A DNA stretch of 64,000 nt, from NCBI RefSeq assembly GCF_964059235.1, contig NZ_OZ060452.1, positions 682,001-746,000 of the forward strand, written 5' to 3'. Below, in pieces: positions 58,149 through 64,000 of the stretch. The notes under the pieces are model-generated. The model did not search any database, was not told where the DNA came from, and saw only the letters and a program-made list of their open reading frames with translations. The number at the start of each line of letters is the position of its first letter. Within the stretch, counting starts at the first letter, position 1. A program made the translations under genes and the position numbers. Source of the stretch: Candidatus Tisiphia endosymbiont of Nedyus quadrimaculatus. Its GTDB lineage: Bacteria > Pseudomonadota > Alphaproteobacteria > Rickettsiales > Rickettsiaceae.

Positions 58149-58440
58149 TAGTTGGTGGTGTATATAGATTTATCTGTATTTTATCTATATAAAAGAAGAA
58201 GTAAGTAAATAGGATTTAAGAGGTACGATATAAGCGAAAGTGATTGGAGATAATAAATGGGCATTCCAAAAACAAGTCCGAGATTTTATGTCAAGGCTCT
58301 AGAAGCCGTAAGAATGAGTGGATAACTCCAAGGATTGCGTGGAATGCGAAAACTATTATGGCACTAGATGCCGAATATATGACAGCTTATTTTTTTATTA
58401 CTCCCGCATCATTTTTCTTATTGACTTACTTACTCGTCCA
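58149..58440 (+). ncRNA. Candidate guide (bridge/seek) RNA region of the IS1111-type element
   Basis: About 290 bp between the transposase stop and the right end contain no gene with support. In IS1111-group elements the guide RNA is known to be encoded here, downstream of the transposase. The region is structured, for example GAAGCCGTAAGAATG and repeated TATATAGATTTATC/TTTATCTATATA. RNA identity is inferred from family knowledge and not from a recognised covariance pattern. Confidence 0.4.
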
Positions 58441-58551
58441 TATATGACATACTAGTGATCCACGCGGGAATGACATTACCTTCACAGGAAGGAAGAATTA
58501 TTCTTATATCAAACTCAGGTTAATTTAGTATACTTAAAAAGGAAATATAAC

Positions 58552-59541
58552 ATGTCTTTACTTAATGCCAGTCCAATCTACAAACCATTTTCTTATCCAT
58601 GGGCTTATGAAGCATGGCATATTCAACAACGAATTCATTGGTTACCAGAGGAAGTGCCGCTAGCTGATGATCTAAAAGATTGGAAATATAATTTAAGTCC
58701 AGGAGAAAAACATTTATTAACTCAAATATTTCGTTTCTTTACTCAAGCTGATATTGAAGTGAATAATTGTTATATGAAACATTATTCTAGGGTATTTAAG
58801 CCAACGGAAGTGTTGATGATGTTATCGGCGTTTTCTAATATGGAAACAATTCATATTGCTGCTTATTCCCATTTGCTTGACACTGTAGGTATGCCAGAAA
58901 CTGAATATTCAGCATTTCTTAAGTATAAAGAAATGAAAGATAAATATGACTATATGCAGCGTTTCGGTGTAGAAACGAAAGAAGATATCGCCACGACTTT
59001 AGCAGTATTTGGGGCATTTACTGAAGGATTACAACTATTTGCTTCATTTGCCATTTTACTTAATTTTCCTCGTTTTAATAAAATGAAAGGTATGGGGCAA
59101 ATTATTAGTTGGTCAGTAAGGGATGAGACGTTACATACTGATTCTATCATTATGTTATTTAAAACTTTTATTAGAGAAAACCCTGAGGTATGGACTGAGG
59201 AGGTTCGTAGCCGTCTTTATGAGGCGTGTGCGACTATTGTGCATTTTGAAGATGCCTTTATTGAACTAGCATTTGAAGTTGGTGGTATTGAGGGGTTAAC
59301 AGCTAGAGACGTAATGAAATATATTCGTTATATTGCCGATCGCAGATTAATGCAACTTGGGCTTAAAGAGATTTATTTAATTGATACTAATCCATTACCT
59401 TGGCTTGATGAAATCTTAAACGGTGCTGAACATACTAATTTCTTTGAAGGAAGGGTGACCGAATATACCAAAGCTGCAACTACTGGATCGTGGGAAGATG
59501 TATTTGCTGAGATGGATGGTAGGAAGAGTGGTACGACTTAA
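58552..59541 (+). CDS. nrdB: Ribonucleoside-diphosphate reductase beta subunit
   Basis: Radical-generating small subunit of class I ribonucleotide reductase, 329 residues. Metal ligands are visible in the ferritin-like fold: QADIEVNNCY, METIHIAAYSHLLD (Glu, His and, four residues after the His, the radical Tyr) and SVRDETLHTDSI. Presence of the Tyr argues for a tyrosyl-radical enzyme and against the Tyr-less class Ic of Chlamydia. A clear ribosome site (AAGGAAAT) precedes the ATG. It must now be expressed separately from nrdA or from a long read-through across the IS. Confidence 0.96.
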   Translation: MSLLNASPIYKPFSYPWAYEAWHIQQRIHWLPEEVPLADDLKDWKYNLSPGEKHLLTQIFRFFTQADIEVNNCYMKHYSRVFKPTEVLMMLSAFSNMETIHIAAYSHLLDTVGMPETEYSAFLKYKEMKDKYDYMQRFGVETKEDIATTLAVFGAFTEGLQLFASFAILLNFPRFNKMKGMGQIISWSVRDETLHTDSIIMLFKTFIRENPEVWTEEVRSRLYEACATIVHFEDAFIELAFEVGGIEGLTARDVMKYIRYIADRRLMQLGLKEIYLIDTNPLPWLDEILNGAEHTNFFEGRVTEYTKAATTGSWEDVFAEMDGRKSGTT

Positions 59542-60311
59542 TGTGTTCTTCCTGGATTATTATTAGGTTTTATACTAATGCGTGATACGTGGTCTACCAT
59601 ATGGGGAGTCTGTGTTGGGACTTTAGCTTTAGGTAAAATCTTTTTTTTCTGAGGTGGATTGTTAATTGTTGTGTCAAAATCGCTAAATAAACTTGTCTGC
59701 GTTTGAGGATTTATTTTATTTTTAGCAGGATCACCAGTAATAACGTTTTTTATATAAGACAGGATGAATCGACCGCAATTTATATTATCAGCTATTTTTT
59801 GATGACCTAGATATGATGATTTAAAGGTAACTCTATCTTTTCCAAATGTTTCTTCTAGTGAATCTCTAATTGGTTTTAGTGGGTAAAAACGGCTAAGCCA
59901 TCCTTTGGAATCATGATGATGAGATGTTATATTTCCATCTTTATCTTTATTCAGTTCTAAATATGTAAAATGTCTCCTTGTTAGCAATCCAAGAAAATAT
60001 TTGTTAGACTGACACATAGGAATTATTGCTTGCTTCCAATTAGGATCTTGGTTTAGTACTCCAAGTGTATCCTTTAATGGGGCTGCAGTTGTTGTAAGCG
60101 AATTGCCTTTTTGAGCATCATGAGATGGGGCAGTGATATAATTATTGTCCTTTTTAAGATAATAATTAATTTTATTCTCAGGATTCCCCGGATTTTCATA
60201 CGTCTCTGTTGATAGTTTATATTCTTGGCTTCTAGTTAAATCTTTCAAGACATTATATATCTGAGCAGGCTTATATGCCATATATGGCTCAATGTCTTTC
60301 CGATCTTTCAT
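59538..60311 (-). CDS. Predicted CE-clan (Ulp1/C48-like) cysteine protease, possible effector
   Basis: A 257-residue protein with no confident database-style name, but with the ordered catalytic pattern of ubiquitin-like proteases. The elements are His114 in RRHFTYLELN, Asp134 in HHHDSKGW, Gln171 in GHQKIADNINCG and Cys179 in NINCGRFILSYIKNV (compare QxNxxDCGVFVLxY). No signal peptide is present, and the last 60 residues are Pro/Lys-rich and basic, which suits a type IV secretion signal. Relatives in intracellular bacteria remove ubiquitin or SUMO from host proteins or acetylate them. A ribosome site (AGGA) precedes the ATG. Its stop overlaps the nrdB stop region on the other strand by four bases. 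Confidence 0.6.
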   Translation of the reverse strand: MKDRKDIEPYMAYKPAQIYNVLKDLTRSQEYKLSTETYENPGNPENKINYYLKKDNNYITAPSHDAQKGNSLTTTAAPLKDTLGVLNQDPNWKQAIIPMCQSNKYFLGLLTRRHFTYLELNKDKDGNITSHHHDSKGWLSRFYPLKPIRDSLEETFGKDRVTFKSSYLGHQKIADNINCGRFILSYIKNVITGDPAKNKINPQTQTSLFSDFDTTINNPPQKKKILPKAKVPTQTPHMVDHVSRISIKPNNNPGRTH

Positions 60312-60410
60312 TTCATATCCTATAATATCTTATGATATATATTAGTGGTAAATAAAATAATAGTATACTAAAATGACTGCAAAAAATAGATGTTTTTAAC
60401 ATTAGTAATA

Positions 60411-60459
60411 AACCTCAGTTCGATATAAGAATTATTAATTCTTATATCGAACTGAGGTT
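60411..60459. repeat. Minimal family B palindrome (49 bp)
   Basis: A perfect palindrome from AACCTCAGTTCGATATAAGA to its inverse, with the ATAAGAATT core shared with family C. No target duplication is clear. It is the family B counterpart of the 48-bp unit at 14558. Confidence 0.75.
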
Positions 60460-60533
60460 ACTTCTACCAATTCTTCATTTTATGGATAGCGTTCATCCTC
60501 AGTATTAAACAAAAGCACGTTGTGGTTGGATAA

Positions 60534-60716
60534 GAAAGAATCAAAATAAAACTTTACCAACATTTAATGATTGGAAAAGGAAACATTTAATAGGAGCGAT
60601 TAATTTATCTGATTTGCAATTAGTTAGCACAGATAATCCTAAGGTAAACGGTGATTATATAATCAATTTTCTATAAAAATTAGAAGCAGAAAATCCTAAT
60701 AAAGAGAAGATATAGT
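60534..60716 (+). pseudogene. Possible decayed coding remnant
   Basis: A stretch reads IRKNQNKTLPTFNDWKRKHL, then IGAINLSDLQLVSTDNPKVN and a TAA, followed in frame by KLEAENPNKEKI. It has no start codon and no recognised family. It looks like coding sequence but could be chance. The rest of the 60312-60801 gap contains the family B palindrome and, at 60713-60754, a piece of the repeat D right end. Confidence 0.25.
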
Positions 60717-60801
60717 TGACCTTCGTCCATCAACTATTGAAATCATAGCAGTATACTAGTGGTTTACGCGGGCAATGCCTAAGTGAGGTTGCCAAAAAGA
60801 T

Positions 60802-61548
60802 CTAATGTTTATGGTCATGATGATGGACATAAAAACCAATTGATGACAAGGTGTTTAGGAAGTCTTGGTTCTGTGCTAAATCGTTAGGTTTACCGCTACA
60901 ACATATATGTCCATTCAAACATATAACTTGGTCAGAATTTTTCATCACAGTAAATAAGTCATGTGATATCATAAAAATCGTAATATTGAGACGTTTTTTT
61001 ATTTGATTAATAATCCGATAAAATTCTTGCTGACTAGTAACATCTAATGATTGAGTTGGTTCATCTAAAATGATTAGATCAGGATTGTTGAGTAAGGTAG
61101 CAGTCAGAATTAGCTTCTGAAATTGACCACCAGAAAGTTCTGAAATATCATGATGTTTATAATTATCAAAATCAATAAAATTACCCCATTCTTGCCAATC
61201 ATTGCGAGTAGCATTTGAGGCTAATAAATACAAAAAATTTTCAGCTGTAATTGGTAAGTCTGAAGCAAAATCTAGTCTCTGCGGTACATAGCCAATTTTT
61301 AGATGTGGGTGAATTGTTATATTACCAGATGAGGCACTGTCTAATCCCAAGATTAATCTAGCTATTGTTGTTTTTCCAGCACCATTTGGACCGATTAAAG
61401 TCGTAACCTCGCCTTTTTTAACGGTAAAATTAATATTAGTAAGGGGTAACTTTTTGCCAAATTGTTTAGATACATTACTGAATTTTATTAATGTAATATC
61501 TTCTGATATAGACACAACCACCTGATCAAAATTATTATTGTGTGTCAA
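60802..61548 (-). CDS. znuC: Zinc ABC transporter ATPase ZnuC
   Basis: ATPase of a high-affinity zinc (or manganese) importer. The 248-residue protein has Walker [13 protein letters not shown], signature LSGGQFQKL, Walker [13 protein letters not shown] and switch His in MISHDLF. The His-rich end (YVHHHDHKH) and the [12 protein letters not shown] motif are typical of ZnuC. The partner permease ZnuB and binding protein ZnuA are not adjacent. Rickettsial genomes commonly carry the genes apart. Confidence 0.92.
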   Translation of the reverse strand: MTHNNNFDQVVVSISEDITLIKFSNVSKQFGKKLPLTNINFTVKKGEVTTLIGPNGAGKTTIARLILGLDSASSGNITIHPHLKIGYVPQRLDFASDLPITAENFLYLLASNATRNDWQEWGNFIDFDNYKHHDISELSGGQFQKLILTATLLNNPDLIILDEPTQSLDVTSQQEFYRIINQIKKRLNITIFMISHDLFTVMKNSDQVICLNGHICCSGKPNDLAQNQDFLNTLSSIGFYVHHHDHKH

Positions 61549-61563
61549 TTATGATAACTAACT

Positions 61564-61716
61564 AACCTCAGTTTTATGTAAGACATAGGTTTAATCTCCT
61601 AGATGTCATCCATGCGAAAGCAGGGATCTTAAAAAATAACCAAGAATACTATTAGATATTTTAGACCCCGCACCGAAGTAGGGGTGACATCAAGCCAGTT
61701 ACATCGAACTCAGGTT
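61564..61716. mobile_element. MITE family B, copy 4, at the end of the DUF2610 gene
   Basis: A 153-bp element from AACCTCAGTTTTATGTAAGA to TTACATCGAACTCAGGTT, with the CATGCGAAAGCAGG and GACCCCGCACCGAAG modules inside. AACT on both sides (61560-61563 and 61717-61720) may be a shortened duplication. Its last two bases form part of the TAA stop of the adjoining gene. Confidence 0.72.
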
Positions 61717-62050
61717 AACTAGCAGTGTCACCGTTAACATCATTATTACCATCTTGGTCGTCATTATCACTTTCTGATTCTTCACTTTTTTCAGATTTAT
61801 CCTCCTCCTCTTGTGCAGAACCAAGAGCATACACACACAATTCTTCCAGCAGAACATTATTCTTATTAGCCAGTTCTTGCAGTTTAGTTATCGCATCCAT
61901 GACCTCAGCTGGTATTTTCCCACCACGTTGCTTTGATAACCAGTCATCCTGAAAATGCAAGGGATGATGCCCCGGCTCAGGTTGCCCTACATATATGGTA
62001 AATGGTGCCATTTGTCCACCAAAATCACAATTAACACTAAACTTTTTCAT
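61715..62050 (-). CDS. DUF2610-family protein with acidic tail
   Basis: A 111-residue cytoplasmic protein. Residues 1-80 match the Rickettsiales-restricted DUF2610 family ([58 protein letters not shown]). The last 30 or so residues are an acidic Glu/Asp/Ser tail. Function is unknown. Its stop codon is formed at the junction with the MITE B element at 61564-61716, so the last residues may differ from those of relatives. Confidence 0.75.
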   Translation of the reverse strand: MKKFSVNCDFGGQMAPFTIYVGQPEPGHHPLHFQDDWLSKQRGGKIPAEVMDAITKLQELANKNNVLLEELCVYALGSAQEEEDKSEKSEESESDNDDQDGNNDVNGDTAS

Positions 62051-62175
62051 AACATAACATTAAATTATTAGAATAATATTAGGGATTTCAAGATTTAATC
62101 CTAAAAAACTTATCCCTAACAAAATTGTATATGATCTAACAAAAAAATAAAAGTAAAAAATTTTGGCGACAGAAC

Positions 62176-62931
62176 TTAATTACTCAATGACGTTTTTTCA
62201 AGTAATAGATGTTTAAATTTCTCGGAAAGTTCATAATTAGTAGCAACAAACGTTTTGTCATTATTTATTATTGCTCCACCTGATTCTCGGACAATTAAAT
62301 CAAAGCTAGCTTTTAAAGTGTAATTTAATGATGAAAAATAAACAGCATCAATCTTACCAGCTGCAAGTAATAGCATTCCATAACAATGAGAACCAAAAAC
62401 CCTAGCATTTTTCAAAAAAACTGGGTTTATGTTAAGATCGTCAGTAGAAATTAGAAAATTATCAAAACTAGAACAAGCAGAAACCCTTAATCTACCACTA
62501 TTATTAGTGGTATTATTTCCTACCCATACCCCTCTTCCCTTCTCAACATAATAAATCTCATCAAGAGCTGGAAAGTTTATCACAGTACAAACCGTGGTTA
62601 AAATTTTATTAATCTTTTTTAAACACGTTATAGATACAGCAAAAAATGGTATACTTTTCTCTAAATTACTCAAACTATCAAGCGGATTTATTAATAAAAC
62701 CATCTCAGAAGCGTTATCCAATTCGAACTTATCCTCTGGAAAAAATAAAGAACTTGTATATTTTTGCAACTCATTACGTAATAAGTCTTGTGTTTTAACA
62801 TAAGACTTATTGCAGAAATCATAGTTTCCCTTGTTAGATCTTTGAAGCATTTCCAGCTCCAAAAAATCTCTCTGCAGAAACTTAACAGCTTTACATGATG
62901 CAGTAATAAGTAAGTTAGTTATAGGCTGCAT
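62176..62931 (-). CDS. Inositol-monophosphatase-family (SuhB-like) protein, degenerate active site
   Basis: A 251-residue member of the IMPase/FBPase-like fold. Family landmarks survive in order: the first metal Glu region (LFFPEDKFELD), motif LLINPLDSLSNLEKSIPFFAVS in place of DPIDGTxNF, the strand with GRGVWVGNNTT, and the final SFDLIVRESGGAIIN in place of WDxAAGxxIVxEAGG. Several metal-binding Asp residues are replaced (Asn for the first Asp, Ser for Gly/Thr, Phe for Trp), so phosphatase activity is doubtful. SuhB relatives have RNA-linked roles, which might explain retention. Confidence 0.75.
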   Translation of the reverse strand: MQPITNLLITASCKAVKFLQRDFLELEMLQRSNKGNYDFCNKSYVKTQDLLRNELQKYTSSLFFPEDKFELDNASEMVLLINPLDSLSNLEKSIPFFAVSITCLKKINKILTTVCTVINFPALDEIYYVEKGRGVWVGNNTTNNSGRLRVSACSSFDNFLISTDDLNINPVFLKNARVFGSHCYGMLLLAAGKIDAVYFSSLNYTLKASFDLIVRESGGAIINNDKTFVATNYELSEKFKHLLLEKTSLSN

Positions 62932-62968
62932 AAGCTATATATGATTTCAAGGGTTGATGATAGACGAT

Positions 62969-63088
62969 AGTATAACTTCAAGAAGAGCTAGGCAGTAGCA
63001 AAGTCGAGCGGCGTAGCGTATATGAGTAACGGAGCAGCTTCGATCTCTAGGTCGCGGGAACGCTAATTCTTGAAGTTCTACCTGAGTA
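62969..63088 (-). repeat. Palindromic repeat family D, copy 3
   Basis: Arms AACTTCAAGAAGAGCTAGG and CTAATTCTTGAAGTTCTACC around a GTCGAGCGGCGTAGCG core, matching copies at 3890 and 6754. It fills the gap between the SuhB-like gene and efp and ends five bases before the efp stop. Confidence 0.68.
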
Positions 63089-63092
63089 TATA

Positions 63093-63659
63093 TTACTTTG
63101 CTCTCTCAACAAAGCTTATATCTTCAATTTTTACAACTATTTTCTCTCCGGTAACTAAATAAGGCGGTATCATTACCTTTACTCCATTGGTTAAAATGGC
63201 TGGTTTATAAGAAGATGTTACCGTAGAGCCTTTAATTACAGGATCAGTTTGCATAATTTCAGCAATAACGGTTTGCGGTAATTCAGCATTTAAAGCTTTT
63301 TCTTCATAAAACTGTACCTTGAGTACCATATTATCCTCAAGAAATGGCAAACATTCGCCAAGAATTGCCTTATTAATTAAAATCTGCTCAAATGTCTCAT
63401 TATCCATTAACACGAGATCATCACCTTCAAAATATAGGAATTGTAAATCCTTATTCTCAAGCTGTGCTTTTTCAACGTAATCGGATGAATTAAAACGCTC
63501 ATTAAGTTTTGTACCAGTTTTTAAATTTTTCATCTCTACTTGCACATAAGCCCCACCTTTACCAGGTTTGGTATGTTCAGGTGTTTTGCTTACAACCCAT
63601 AAATCATCATTATACACTATAATGTTACCAGCCCTAATAGCATTTGCTGAAATTTTCAT
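63093..63659 (-). CDS. efp: Translation elongation factor P
   Basis: EF-P relieves ribosome stalling at polyproline. The 188-residue protein has the three-domain length. The KOW-like N-domain carries [20 protein letters not shown], with the modifiable Lys34 in PGKGG. The two OB domains include [26 protein letters not shown] and the C-terminal [13 protein letters not shown]. The ATG at 63659 gives the standard [12 protein letters not shown] opening. Confidence 0.97.
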   Translation of the reverse strand: MKISANAIRAGNIIVYNDDLWVVSKTPEHTKPGKGGAYVQVEMKNLKTGTKLNERFNSSDYVEKAQLENKDLQFLYFEGDDLVLMDNETFEQILINKAILGECLPFLEDNMVLKVQFYEEKALNAELPQTVIAEIMQTDPVIKGSTVTSSYKPAILTNGVKVMIPPYLVTGEKIVVKIEDISFVERAK

Positions 63660-63763
63660 ATTATTATCACTTATTTAAAATAATTATTTTGTATATTTGT
63701 TCAAGCTGGTTATTAACACCTTTCTAGGTCTATTTTATCATTTTTATCGATAAAGGTCAAATG

Positions 63764-63885
63764 TATACTACTCGTAAATGAAGAGTTGATAGACGATAGA
63801 ATCAAAATTATGAAGTGCTAGGAGTTGAAGGGTAGAAGTGCTAGGCGTACATTTAGTACGTGGCTACCTACGATCCACAACTGTC
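63764..63885 (-). repeat. Palindromic repeat family E, partial inverse copy
   Basis: Begins TATACTACTCGTAAATGAAG and runs through GTACATTTAGTACGTGGCTA to CTACGATCC, matching repeat E read backwards, but the middle and far end are rearranged. The 63886-64000 remainder shows no gene or repeat that I can support. Confidence 0.6.
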
Positions 63886-64000
63886 GAAAGTTCGAAGGGG
63901 ATCATATTTTCAGCTCCACCAAGTTTGGATTACCGCCACAAAAAAGTACAAAATCTTATACTATTTGGTGTTGAATTCTTTAACTAGATAAACTAATAGT

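Larger units (their letters stand above)
57021..58440 (+). mobile_element. IS110-family (IS1111 group) insertion sequence between nrdA and nrdB
   Basis: A 1420-bp element with terminal inverted sequences TGGACGAGTAAGTAA (57021 on) and TTACTTACTCGTCCA (ending 58440). It carries one transposase and a 290-bp non-coding right end. No clear target duplication, as expected for the family. The presence of inverted ends favours the IS1111 group over typical IS110 elements. Confidence 0.88.

Noticed and set aside
58244-58447. 67-codon open frame after the IS110-type transposase
   Set aside because: It lies in the non-coding right end expected to hold the guide RNA and includes the terminal repeat. 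It has no recognisable protein features.

Overview
The window is an AT-rich, densely coding chromosome segment from an obligate intracellular alphaproteobacterium of the family Rickettsiaceae, most likely Rickettsia or a close sister such as the torix/Tisiphia lineage. The strongest evidence is an OmpB/Sca5-type autotransporter whose barrel ends in the residues KVRVNF, and a rickettsial (rvh) type IV secretion block of VirB3, VirB4 and five consecutive large VirB6 paralogues. Further support comes from an orphan acetylglutamate-kinase-like gene, a RelA/SpoT gene reduced to its synthetase domain, a DUF2610 protein, and many palindromic repeats. No tRNA, rRNA or CRISPR array was recognised.

Layout. 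1-10.3 kb holds envelope, redox and housekeeping genes: LptA and LptB, PgeF, a glutamine-synthetase-like protein, SURF1, a Bcp peroxiredoxin, a sensor histidine kinase, CtpA protease and ParE. 10.4-15 kb has a small HIG1-type membrane protein, malic enzyme MaeB, an AEC permease and a cluster of miniature repeats. 15-18.2 kb carries yidC, engB and the ArgB-like gene, leading directly into the rvh T4SS block at 18.2-35.5 kb. dnaN follows on the opposite strand.

36.7-51 kb is an accessory region. It holds an IS3-family remnant, an AbrB-type antitoxin remnant, an IS200 element, an IS256-family remnant and a ppGpp-synthetase gene. It also carries two STAND (NB-ARC plus TPR) proteins, one with a LuxR-type helix-turn-helix and one with a signal peptide. 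OmpB and a serine-recombinase fragment lie between the two STAND genes. This content resembles the cargo of the Rickettsiales Amplified Genetic Element (RAGE). 51.5-64 kb returns to housekeeping: lytic transglycosylase, fabD, nrdA, an IS110/IS1111 element, nrdB, znuC, a DUF2610 gene, a SuhB-like gene and efp. Between nrdB and znuC is a gene that reads as a CE-clan (Ulp1-like) cysteine protease, a plausible secreted effector.

The intergenic DNA is built largely from mobile miniature repeats, and several can be bounded exactly by target-site duplications. One family has CATAGTACCCTACATTTTT ends and 9-bp duplications. A second, modular superfamily has AACCTCAG or ACCCCAATTTGGGAT ends, shares an ATAAGAATT core, and makes 5-bp duplications. 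Insertions are nested in one another, several sit exactly on stop codons, and one has changed the last residues of the lytic transglycosylase.
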